Below, piece after piece: positions 53,078-60,312 of a stretch of 64,000 nt of DNA. This DNA is from Falsiroseomonas oleicola. Lineage in GTDB: Bacteria; Pseudomonadota; Alphaproteobacteria; Acetobacterales; Acetobacteraceae. The stretch's first letter is position 1, and each line of letters starts with the position of its first letter. Below the pieces are notes generated by a model that saw only the letters and a program-made list of their open reading frames with translations, was not told the DNA's origin and made no database searches. Where the stretch lies: positions 62,001 to 126,000 of the forward strand of contig NZ_JAERQM010000007.1 of NCBI RefSeq assembly GCF_019029495.1. Direction: 5' to 3'. Made by a program: the position numbers and the translations under genes.

Positions 53078-54181
53078 ATGAGCCTGACCGAACCGGTGCT
53101 GCGCCTGGCAGCCGACCTCATCGCGATCGACAGCCGATCGAGCCTCTCCAACCTGCCGGTCGCCGACCGGATCGCGCAGGAGCTCTCGGGATTTGAGGTG
53201 GAGCGGCTGGACTACACGGACGCGAACGGCATCCCGAAGCGGGCGCTGGTGGCACATAAGGGGCCGAAGGGCGGGTATGCCCTGTCCGGCCATATGGACA
53301 CGGTGCCGGCGACGGGATGGGAGAGTGACCCCTGGGCGCCGCGCCTGGACGAAGCGGGCCTGCTGCACGGCCTGGGCAGCGTGGACATGAAGGGCCAGGT
53401 GGCCGCCGCCATCATCGCCGCGCAGCAGGCGCCGGCGGATGTGCCGGTGACGCTGCTGATCACCACCGATGAGGAAACCACCAAGCAGGGCGCGCGGCGC
53501 ATCGCGCGGGACAGCGCGCTGGCGCGGTCGCTGAACCTGGCCGGCATCTTCGTGGTGGAGCCGACCGGTCTGGTGCCGGTGCGCGGCCATCGCAGCCACA
53601 TCGCCTTCACCGCGACGGCGCATGGGGTGCAGGCGCATTCCTCCACCGGCAAGGGCACGAACGCCAATTGGAAGCTGCTGCCCTTCCTGACCGCGATGCG
53701 GCAGGTGCATGACGAGCTGCGCAGCAATCCCGCGCTGCAGGATACGGATTACGACCCGCCCTTCTCCGACTTCAACCTGATCCTCGACAACCACGGCACC
53801 GCGATGAACGTCACGGTCGCGAAAGCCACCGCACAGATCAAGTTCCGCTACAGCGCCAAGGTGGACCCGAAGCCGATCCTCCACGCCGTCCGCAGCGCGG
53901 CGCGGGAGGCCGGGATCGACCTGTCGGAGCAGGTGGAGGGCGCGCCGCCGGAACTGCCCGCGACGCATCCGCTGGTCGGCCTCGCCACCCGGCTGACCAA
54001 CCACGCCGCGAAGACCGCCCCCTACGGCACCGATGCCAGCGAGTTGCAGGCGCTCGCCCCCTGCGTGGTGCTCGGGCCGGGCGATATCGGCATGGCCCAT
54101 ACGCCGCGCGAATGCGTGCGGGCGCAGGATCTGCGGGACGCGGTGCCGGTCTTCGCGCGGGCGCTGGCCTCGGGACGCTAG
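53078..54181 (+). CDS. M20 family metallopeptidase (ArgE/DapE/CPG2-like), 367 aa
   Basis: Zinc amidohydrolase removing acyl or amino-acid groups. Metal-binding and catalytic residues follow the family order: SGHMDTVP (His, catalytic Asp), LGSVDMKGQVAAAI (bridging Asp), TTDEETTKQGARRIA (catalytic Glu-Glu), VVEPTG (metal Asp/Glu position), and AHTPRECVRAQDL (last metal His). The dimerisation domain carries GHRSHIAFTATAHGVQAHSS. The ATG at 53078 (MSLTEPVL) is chosen; an in-frame TTG lies at 53042 inside the dyad. Substrate not assignable; the divergent PLP genes suggest amino-acid derivatives. Confidence 0.9.
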   Translation: MSLTEPVLRLAADLIAIDSRSSLSNLPVADRIAQELSGFEVERLDYTDANGIPKRALVAHKGPKGGYALSGHMDTVPATGWESDPWAPRLDEAGLLHGLGSVDMKGQVAAAIIAAQQAPADVPVTLLITTDEETTKQGARRIARDSALARSLNLAGIFVVEPTGLVPVRGHRSHIAFTATAHGVQAHSSTGKGTNANWKLLPFLTAMRQVHDELRSNPALQDTDYDPPFSDFNLILDNHGTAMNVTVAKATAQIKFRYSAKVDPKPILHAVRSAAREAGIDLSEQVEGAPPELPATHPLVGLATRLTNHAAKTAPYGTDASELQALAPCVVLGPGDIGMAHTPRECVRAQDLRDAVPVFARALASGR

Positions 54182-54211
54182 ATTTTCGTCCAAAGGTTGA
54201 CGGAGATTTAT

Positions 54212-54239
54212 TTGACGTCGATGCAATCGTTTGCATAAT
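54212..54239 (+). promoter_or_regulatory. Sigma-70 promoter with LacI-type operator in its spacer
   Basis: TTGACG (54212-54217) and CATAAT (54234-54239) are 16 bases apart, good -35 and -10 boxes. Almost the whole spacer is ATGCAA-TCGT-TTGCAT (54221-54236), a dyad with the central CG and GCAAnCGnTTGC pattern of LacI/PurR-family operators. It lies 30 bases upstream of the Rid-like start. No LacI-family gene is in the window. Confidence 0.65.
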
Positions 54240-54268
54240 CCCCTCGCGTTTCCGTGAAAGGGATCATC

Positions 54269-54667
54269 GTGAGCCTCAGCGTCACCCATCTCGAAGGCAC
54301 GGAGTTCCAGAAGTCCCGCGCCTTCTCGCCGGCCGTCATCACCCAGGGCGGTCGCACCGTCTGGATGTCCGGCCAGACCGCCACCCAGGACCTGGAAGGC
54401 CGTGACATTTCCTGGGACTTCGAGGCGCAGGTCCGCACCTGCTATGCCCTGATGGACCGCACCCTGGCGCGCGCCGGCGGCAGCCTGGCCAGCCTCGTCT
54501 GGACCACCGTCTATATCCTGGACCCCCGGCATGGCGACCAGTTGGTGAAGCTGCGGGCGGAGCATTTCCCCGGCGGCCACTTCCCCTGCAGCGCCCTGCT
54601 GACCGTCAGCGCCTTCGCCCGGCCGGGCATCGTGGTGGAAATCCAGGGTATTGGAGTGGTGCCATGA
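54269..54667 (+). CDS. Rid-family protein (RidA-like, lacking the catalytic Arg), 132 aa
   Basis: YjgF/YER057c/UK114 fold: SRAFSPAVITQGGRTVWMSGQTA opening, FEAQVRTCYALMDRTLARAGGSLASLVWTTVYI helix-strand, and a strand ending FPCSALLTVSAFARPGIVVEIQ. In true RidA enamine/imine deaminases an Arg in the equivalent of PARS contacts the substrate carboxylate; here the position is Cys (FPCSA), so this belongs with the non-RidA Rid subgroups. The GTG at 54269 has AAAGGG 6 bases upstream; GTG 54254 is an alternative. It overlaps the Bug gene start by 4 bases: a two-gene operon under the LacI-type site. Confidence 0.88.
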   Translation: MSLSVTHLEGTEFQKSRAFSPAVITQGGRTVWMSGQTATQDLEGRDISWDFEAQVRTCYALMDRTLARAGGSLASLVWTTVYILDPRHGDQLVKLRAEHFPGGHFPCSALLTVSAFARPGIVVEIQGIGVVP

Positions 54668-55638
54668 GCATGTTGACCCGTCGCGGCCTGCTCGGCGCGA
54701 TGCCCGCCCTGGCCCTGGCCGCCCCGGCCTTGGCGCAAGGCTTCCCGACACGGCCGATCCGCATCCTGGTCACCATCGGCGCGGGGTCGGCGGCGGATAT
54801 CCTGACCCGCGCTTTGGCCGATGATCTCGGCCGGCGCCTCGGCCAGAATGTGGTGACGGAAAACCGTCCCGGCGCGGGCGGCAACATTGCCGGGGAGGTG
54901 GTGCGCCGGGCCGAGCCGGATGGCCATACGCTGCTGATGGCCACCGTCAGCACCCATGGCATCAATCCGGCGCTCTATGCCCGGATGCCCTTCGACCCGG
55001 TGGCGGATTTCGCGCCCATCACCCTGGTGGCCAGCAGCCCGAATGTGCTGGTGGTCCACCCATCCTCCCCCATCACCAGCGTGGCGGAGCTGATTGCCGC
55101 CGCCCGCGCGAAGCCGGGGGAGCTGACCTATTCCTCGGGCGGGTCCGGCACGTCGCAGCACCTGGGCGGCGCGGTGCTGGAGCAGATGACCGGGGTGAAG
55201 CTGACGCATGTGCCGTTCCGATCCGCGCCGGAATCGGTGAATGCGGTGCTGGCCGGCACCACCAGCATGACCTTCGCCTCGGTCCCCGTGGCGCTCAGCC
55301 AGGTGCGCGGCGGGGCCCTGCGCGCCATCGGCCTCAGCAGCGCCACGCCCATGGCGAGCTGGCCGGAGGTGAAGCCCCTGGCCGAACTCGGCCTGCCGGG
55401 CTTCGACGTCTCCGCCTGGTTCGGCCTGGTCGCCCCGGCCGGCACGCCAGCGCCGGTCATCAGCCGCCTGCACGATGCGACGCGGGAGGCGCTTCAGGTC
55501 CCGGCCATCCGCGAAAGGCTGGCCGGGCAAGGGATGCAGATCCTGAACGCCGATCCCGCGGATTTCGCGACCTTCATCAAGTCCGAGATCACCCGCTGGG
55601 GTCCCATCGTCCGCGCCAGTGGCGCCACGGCGGGGTGA
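54664..55638 (+). CDS. Bug-family (TctC) solute-binding protein, 324 aa
   Basis: Second Bug protein. Signal MSMLTRRGLLGAMPALALAAPALAQ, then FPTRPIRILVTIGAGSAADILTR (the usual PFxPGG is VTIGAGS here, a variant ligand loop) and VVTENRPGAGGNIAGEVVRRAEPDGHT. The second loop is TYSSGGSGTSQHLGGAVLEQ. Coupled by a 4-base overlap to the Rid-like gene, so the imported compound may feed a pathway that makes reactive imines or related intermediates. No TctAB genes nearby. Confidence 0.93.
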   Translation: MSMLTRRGLLGAMPALALAAPALAQGFPTRPIRILVTIGAGSAADILTRALADDLGRRLGQNVVTENRPGAGGNIAGEVVRRAEPDGHTLLMATVSTHGINPALYARMPFDPVADFAPITLVASSPNVLVVHPSSPITSVAELIAAARAKPGELTYSSGGSGTSQHLGGAVLEQMTGVKLTHVPFRSAPESVNAVLAGTTSMTFASVPVALSQVRGGALRAIGLSSATPMASWPEVKPLAELGLPGFDVSAWFGLVAPAGTPAPVISRLHDATREALQVPAIRERLAGQGMQILNADPADFATFIKSEITRWGPIVRASGATAG

Positions 55639-55680
55639 ACGAAAGATGCCGACTCACTCGCGTCAGCCGGCATCACGGAT

Positions 55681-55706
55681 CGGGACCGGCCTTGGGGCCA
55701 GTCCCG
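55681..55706. terminator. Hairpin between convergent Bug and DUF883 genes
   Basis: CGGGAC-C-GGCC / TTGG / GGCC-A-GTCCCG forms a strong stem with one internal mismatch in the 73-base gap between two convergent stops. There is no clear T-run. Probably a shared transcription stop. A looser GATGCCG/CGGCATC pair lies just to its left. Confidence 0.5.
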
Positions 55707-55711
55707 GTCAA

Positions 55712-56101
55712 TCACCGATACCGGTCGGGGGAATACCAGGGCCGGGGGGTGGAGCGCTGCGCGATGATGCAGCCCACCAGCACGCCGACCGCCGCGATAA
55801 TGCCGATGGCATAGGCCGGGTGTTCCTTGACCATCGCGGTGGTCCGCTCGGCGCCGCTGACGACGCTGTCCCGCGCCTGGCGGGAATAGCTGCCGGCGGT
55901 ATCCGCGGCATTCGCCAGGGCGGGCGTCACACGCTCGTCCATCAGCTTCTTCACCTGCTCCCGCAGCGAGGCGAGTTCGTTCTGCACCGAATCGCCCATG
56001 TCCCGCGCGGTGTCCTCGGCGCGATCCGCCACCTTCCTGGCCGTCTCGCCCCCCTTGGCGGCTGCGTCCCGGATCGCGTCCTTCGCCTTCTCGTCGCTCA
56101 T
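55712..56101 (-). CDS. DUF883 (ElaB/YqjD-like) C-tail-anchored protein, second copy, 129 aa
   Basis: Same layout as the 49.2-kb paralogue: acidic/basic N-terminal helix (KAKDAIRDAAAKGGETARKVADRAEDTARD), the core helix LREQVKKLMDERVTPALANAA, one membrane segment AYAIGIIAAVGVLVGCIIAQ and a short basic tail (PWYSPDRYR). Here no YqjE-like partner follows. Role probably stress- or stationary-phase-related membrane association, by analogy with YqjD/ElaB. Confidence 0.85.
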   Translation of the reverse strand: MSDEKAKDAIRDAAAKGGETARKVADRAEDTARDMGDSVQNELASLREQVKKLMDERVTPALANAADTAGSYSRQARDSVVSGAERTTAMVKEHPAYAIGIIAAVGVLVGCIIAQRSTPRPWYSPDRYR

Positions 56102-56500
56102 GATGACTGCTCCATAGCTTGTGGCTGCGGAGGTAACACTGCGGATGACAAGTGGTTGCGAGGCGGCGCGTCGCGCTGTGGCGAGGACAGGGGTGCGATC
56201 GTCGCCGAGCGGGCAGGATTGCGGGGCTGCATGGGAAATCCTGGTAGCGGCAGCACATCAGGAGTTGGGTGGACGCCCCACGCCAACCTGCCCACCCGGG
56301 CAAGGTGGTGCTCCCGCAAGGAAGGATGTGGCCGAACCGGCAATCGAACGGGTCACCGCCACGGCGTCCATCAGCTCGACGAGGCGGAGGTTGGACATGG
56401 CGCATGACGCTCTGATTCTCGACAATGCCGCGCATGGTTCGGGGCGGCAGGCTGGCGGCCCGTTGGGTGTTGTTCCGCGGCCCGGCCAGGGTCCGGGCTG
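56102..56500. other. 399-base region without a convincing gene
   Basis: Both strands were read. The only hint is on the minus strand from 56398, where about 25 codons (MSNLRLVELMDAVAVTRSIA) resemble the start of a LysR-type helix-turn-helix and then lose similarity before a stop at 56258; at most a decayed fragment. The region probably also carries the promoters for the DUF883 gene and the phosphoesterase. No strong hairpin or operator was seen. Confidence 0.4.
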
Positions 56501-57238
56501 ATGCGCATTGCCGTCCTCGCCGATGCCCATGGCAATCTGCTGGCCCTCGAAGCCGTGCTGGCGGATATGCGGGCGCAGGCGCCGGACCTGATCGTCAATC
56601 TGGGCGACCTGTGCGCGGGCCCTTTCGATCCGGCCGGCAGCGCCGATGCACAGATCGCACTGGGATGCCCGACCCTGGCCGGCAACCATGAGCGCGACCT
56701 GCTTGAAGGCAACGACGCCAGCGGCTCCGTCGCCTTCGCACGTCCGCGGCTATCGGCGGCGCATATGGACTGGATCGGTCGCCTGCCCGGGACGCTTCGG
56801 CTCACGGATGAGGAGGTGTTTGCCTGCCATGGCAGCCCTGCCGGTGGCGACCTCGACTACTTTCTGGAGGATGTGGCCAGCGGCCGGGCGGTGCTTGCTT
56901 CGGAGGAGGTCATCCGGCCACGAATGGCCGGTATCGGGCCGGCACGCCTCGTCCTGTGCGGCCATACGCATATGCCGCGCATCGTCCAGCTCGGGGACGT
57001 CACCGTGGTGAACCCGGGCAGCATCGGCATGCCGGCCTATAGCGACGACAACCCGGTGCCGCACGCGATCGAGACCGGGGCGCCGCATGCCCGCTACGCG
57101 GTGGCCACGCGAGGGCCGGGCGGCCGCTGGTCGATCGACCTGCGCGCGGTCGCCTATGACTGGGAGGGTGCCGCCCGGCAGGCGCGGGAGAACGGCAAGC
57201 CGGCGGTGGCGCGTTGGATCGCCACCGGGCGGGTTTAG
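56501..57238 (+). CDS. Metallophosphoesterase (YfcE/MJ0936-type), 245 aa
   Basis: Calcineurin-like phosphoesterase. Metal ligands in order: VLADAHGN (Asp, His; residues 5-12), NLGDLCAG (bridging Asp), LAGNHERD (Asn-His), ACHGSP (His), and LCGHTHMPRI (His-x-His), followed by VVNPGSIGMP as in YfcE-like phosphodiesterases. The domain fills the whole protein. Substrate (nucleotide or small phosphodiester) unknown. Monocistronic as far as can be seen, with a tail-to-tail neighbour 41 bases away. Confidence 0.9.
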   Translation: MRIAVLADAHGNLLALEAVLADMRAQAPDLIVNLGDLCAGPFDPAGSADAQIALGCPTLAGNHERDLLEGNDASGSVAFARPRLSAAHMDWIGRLPGTLRLTDEEVFACHGSPAGGDLDYFLEDVASGRAVLASEEVIRPRMAGIGPARLVLCGHTHMPRIVQLGDVTVVNPGSIGMPAYSDDNPVPHAIETGAPHARYAVATRGPGGRWSIDLRAVAYDWEGAARQARENGKPAVARWIATGRV

Positions 57239-57279
57239 CGACCGACTGAAAAATCCCGTTCAGGCCGCGCCCGCCGATG

Positions 57280-58029
57280 TCAGAACCGTTCGAGCAGGCT
57301 GCCGCATCCGGCGACCTTGTCGGTGATGCCGCGCGAGCGCAGCGCGTGCCAATAGGTGGCCGTGTTGATGGCGATGACGGGCTTGCCGAGCCACATCTCC
57401 GCCATGGCGGCCAGCTTCACCATCGACAGGTTGGTGCCGACCTGAACGATGGCGTCCACGTCGTCGCCATCGATCTCCTTGATGCCCTGCACGCAGCGCG
57501 CCGGGGTCTGGGCGGCGATGTCGGTCCAGGAGGTGCAGCGGAAGGCGGTGTCGCGCACCACGGAGAAGCCCATGTCGGTGAAATAGCGGGCGACCTCGAT
57601 GTTCATGGCGGGCCAGTAGGGGGACATGATGGCCAGGCGCCTGACGCCGCCATAGGCGTTCAGCGCGGCGGTGCAGGCATGGCTGCCGACGCTGATCTTC
57701 AGACCGGAGACCTCCTCCACCTCCTTCACGAAGCGGTCGGCGCCCTTGGCGCCGTCGAAGAAGGTGACCGCGGACATGCCCATCACCAGCGCATCCGGCA
57801 GGCAGGTCATCACCGACTTCACCGCATCCAGCGTGTTGCGGCCGATGAGTTCCGCGCCGGCGCGGAAGGTCTCGTTGGAGACGGCATCGGCATTGGGCGT
57901 GAAGATGCGGGCGTAGTGGTTGGTCACCCCGGCGGGCCGCATCATGTCGAAATCGGGCTGCACCACGGTGTTCGTGGAGGGCCCCATCACGCCGAACTTG
58001 CACCGCCAGCCGAGAACGTCGCCCATCAT
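57280..58029 (-). CDS. Asp/Glu racemase superfamily protein, maleate isomerase / arylmalonate decarboxylase-like, without canonical cysteines, 249 aa
   Basis: The fold markers are there: KFGVMGPSTNTVVQPDFDMM (residues 11-30), DALVMGMSAVTFFDG, a middle SHACTAALNAYGG, and a C-half DAIVQVGTNLSMVKLAAMAEMWLGKPVIAINTATYWHALRSRGI very like maleate isomerases. But the two sites where maleate isomerase has catalytic Cys (GC-T-S-like and SCTNL-like) read GMSA and VGTNL. Either another residue does the chemistry or the protein only binds its ligand. Start 58029 chosen: AAGGA lies 5 bases upstream; 58035 and 58026 are alternatives. Divergent from a Bug gene, so probably part of the same pathway. Confidence 0.82.
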   Translation of the reverse strand: MMGDVLGWRCKFGVMGPSTNTVVQPDFDMMRPAGVTNHYARIFTPNADAVSNETFRAGAELIGRNTLDAVKSVMTCLPDALVMGMSAVTFFDGAKGADRFVKEVEEVSGLKISVGSHACTAALNAYGGVRRLAIMSPYWPAMNIEVARYFTDMGFSVVRDTAFRCTSWTDIAAQTPARCVQGIKEIDGDDVDAIVQVGTNLSMVKLAAMAEMWLGKPVIAINTATYWHALRSRGITDKVAGCGSLLERF

Positions 58030-58173
58030 CCGCATCCTTGCGCCGAAATCGGCGGCAGCTTGCCACATCGCCGGGCGGGCGCCAGACCCGATGCGCCACT
58101 TTTCAGCAGCTATCCCCTTGCAAGAAGGTGTCGTCCGACGTCTGCTGTCCGTACAAATAAGGGAGACTTCACG

Positions 58174-59172
58174 ATGGCCGAACCGCTTCTGCCGCGCCGC
58201 GCGGCGCTGCTGGGACTTGCTGCCGCCAGCCTGCCCCTGGCGGGCGGCCGGGCGCAGACTACCGCCTCGGTCGGCGACTGGCCGAACCGGCCGATCCGCT
58301 GGATCAATCCCGGCCCGGCGGGCGGCGCGGGCGATGTGATTTCGCGGCTGATCGCGGACCGCCTGCAGGGCGCGCTGGGCCAGCCGGTGGTGGTGGACAA
58401 CCGCCCGGGGGCGGGCACCAATATCGGCATGACGGCGGTCGCCCGCGCGGCACCGGATGGCTACACGGTCGGCCTGGCCACCATCGCCGCCAATGCCGCG
58501 AACAAGTGGCTGTACCGCAACATGCCCTTCGACCCGGAGAAGGATTTTGCGAGTGTCGGGCTGATCGCCCTGGTGCCGAATATCGTGGTGATTCCGCCTG
58601 CGGTGCCGGCGCGGACCCTGCAGGAATTCATCACCTGGGCGAAGGCGCAGGGGCGGCCGATCAATTTCGGCTCGGTCGGCGCCGGGTCCTCGCAGCACCT
58701 GGCCGGGTCGCAATTCCAGATCATCACCGGGCTGCAACTGCAGCACCTGCCCTATACCAACAGCGGCCAGATGAACTCGGACCTGATGGAGGGCCGCATC
58801 GACATGCTGTTCCAATCCATCTCGGCGGTGACGCAGATGGCGCAGGCCGGGCGGATGCGCCCCATCGCGGTCAGCGGCACCGGTCGCGTCGACGCCTTTC
58901 CCGATGTGCCGACGATGCAGGAGCAGGGCGTGGACATCACCTCCACCGGCTGGTTCGGCCTGTGCACCCCGGCCGGCGTGCCGGAGCCGATCCTGGCGAA
59001 GCTCGACACGGAATTGCAGGCCATCGTGCGGGACCCGGCACTGGCCGCGCGGCTCTCGGCCAGCGGCGCCATTCCGCGCGCCATGGGCCGCGCCGAATTC
59101 GCGACCTATATGGCGGCGGAAAGCGCCAAGTGGCGCGTGGTGATCGAGGCCGTCGGCGCCCGGGTGGATTGA
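58174..59172 (+). CDS. Bug-family (TctC) solute-binding protein, 332 aa
   Basis: Third Bug protein. Signal with paired Arg (LLPRRAALLGLAAASLPLAGGRAQ). Core: WPNRPIRWINPGPAGGAGDVISRL, VVVDNRPGAGTNIGMTAVARAAPDGYT, and the second loop NFGSVGAGSSQHLAGSQ. ATG 58174 has GGGAGA 10 bases upstream. It is divergent from the maleate-isomerase-like gene across 144 bases, a common arrangement of Bug proteins with their catabolic enzymes. Likely ligand: a C4-type or branched carboxylate, inferred from that neighbour only. Confidence 0.93.
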   Translation: MAEPLLPRRAALLGLAAASLPLAGGRAQTTASVGDWPNRPIRWINPGPAGGAGDVISRLIADRLQGALGQPVVVDNRPGAGTNIGMTAVARAAPDGYTVGLATIAANAANKWLYRNMPFDPEKDFASVGLIALVPNIVVIPPAVPARTLQEFITWAKAQGRPINFGSVGAGSSQHLAGSQFQIITGLQLQHLPYTNSGQMNSDLMEGRIDMLFQSISAVTQMAQAGRMRPIAVSGTGRVDAFPDVPTMQEQGVDITSTGWFGLCTPAGVPEPILAKLDTELQAIVRDPALAARLSASGAIPRAMGRAEFATYMAAESAKWRVVIEAVGARVD

Positions 59173-59191
59173 GCAACCCGTCGCACCCTAT

Positions 59192-59275
59192 CCCCCCGAC
59201 GGGGGGGTTGAACGCATGCGTTCAACGGTGGGGTGAGGGGGGCCTCAGCGCGGGGGCCGAACCGCCCCCCCCCCG
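59192..59275. terminator. Convergent intergenic hairpins, 20-bp perfect palindrome and C10 tract
   Basis: CCCCCC-GAC-GGGGGG (59192-59206) is followed at once by GTTGAACGCATGCGTTCAAC (59207-59226), a perfect 20-bp palindrome, and a run of ten C (59265-59274) ending one base before the stop of the minus-strand Bug gene. It separates two convergent Bug genes, so a bidirectional terminator is the simplest reading. Confidence 0.6.
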
Positions 59276-60265
59276 CTACTGCCGCGCCGCCCCCGAAATT
59301 TCCACCAGCCGGCGCCAGACCGGCGTCTCCCGCGCGATCTGCGCCGTCATCGCCGCCGGGCTCTCGCTGACCACCGCGTCATAGCCGAAGGGCCGCAGCG
59401 CCGTGGCGAAGCCGGGGTCCTGGCCGACGCGGCGGATGGCGGTGAACAGCCGCTGCACCTCCGCCTCCGGCGTCGCGGCCGGGGCCAGGATGGTGTTCCA
59501 GGACCGCACGTCGATGGTCTGCAACCCGCCGGTCTCGGCCAGCGCCGGCACCTCCGGCAAAAAGGCGAGCCGGCTGCCGGAGCTGACGCCCATCGCCTTC
59601 ATGCGGCCGGAAGCGATGTGGGGCAGCAGGGCGGCCGGCAGGTCGGCGGTGGCCTCCACCGTGCCGGCGATCACATCCATCGCCTGCTGCGCGCCGCCGC
59701 GATAGGGCACGCTGGTCAGATCCACCCCCGCGGCGGTGTTGATGGCGGAAAGCACGAGATGCGTCACCGTGCCGACCCCGGCATTGGCGACGCGCACCCC
59801 GCCCGGATGGGCCTTCGCCCAGGCCAGCAGGGCGGCCATGTCGGTCCAGCCATGCCGCGCCGCCACATCTGCGCCCGCCGCGATCACCACCGCGCTGTCC
59901 GAGATCTGGGAGATCGCCCGGAAATCCTTCGTCACGTCGAAGGGCATGCTGGGCTGGATGAAGGGCGCGGCGCAGAGCGTGGCGGCGCCGATGACGCCGA
60001 TGATCGTGCCATCCGCCGGCCCCTTGGCCACCGCATCCGCGCCGATCAGCCCGCCGCCGCCGCTGCGGTTTTCCACCACCACCTGCTGGCCCTCCAGCAG
60101 CGGGGTCAGGCGCTCCGCCAGCAGCCGGCCCAGGCTGTCCACGCCGCCGCCGGGCGGGAACGGGATCACCACGCGCAGCGGCCGGCGGGTTTGTGCGAAA
60201 GCGAGCGACGGCGTGGCGAGGGCGCCAAGCAGAAGCGCGCGGCGGCCGGGCTTCAGGATGGTCAT
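59276..60265 (-). CDS. Bug-family (TctC) solute-binding protein, 329 aa
   Basis: Fourth Bug protein. Signal MTILKPGRRALLLGALATPSLAFAQ; core RPLRVVIPFPPGGGVDSLGRLL and VVVENRSGGGGLIGADAVAKG; second loop RVANAGVGTVTHLVLSAINTA. It lies 47 bases downstream of the amidohydrolase gene on the same strand, so AEC transporter, amidohydrolase and this protein may form one transcript: two uptake parts and one hydrolase. The ATG at 60265 fits; longer open frame upstream is not supported. Confidence 0.93.
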   Translation of the reverse strand: MTILKPGRRALLLGALATPSLAFAQTRRPLRVVIPFPPGGGVDSLGRLLAERLTPLLEGQQVVVENRSGGGGLIGADAVAKGPADGTIIGVIGAATLCAAPFIQPSMPFDVTKDFRAISQISDSAVVIAAGADVAARHGWTDMAALLAWAKAHPGGVRVANAGVGTVTHLVLSAINTAAGVDLTSVPYRGGAQQAMDVIAGTVEATADLPAALLPHIASGRMKAMGVSSGSRLAFLPEVPALAETGGLQTIDVRSWNTILAPAATPEAEVQRLFTAIRRVGQDPGFATALRPFGYDAVVSESPAAMTAQIARETPVWRRLVEISGAARQ

Positions 60266-60312
60266 GCGACGGAGTCTCCCAGGATCGTCACACCCTAGGG
60301 AAACGGATCGAT

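Noticed and set aside
56258-56398. Possible LysR-type regulator fragment on the minus strand
   Set aside because: Only about 20-25 residues resemble the start of a LysR helix-turn-helix, and the recognition helix that should follow is absent. Too weak to call a pseudogene.
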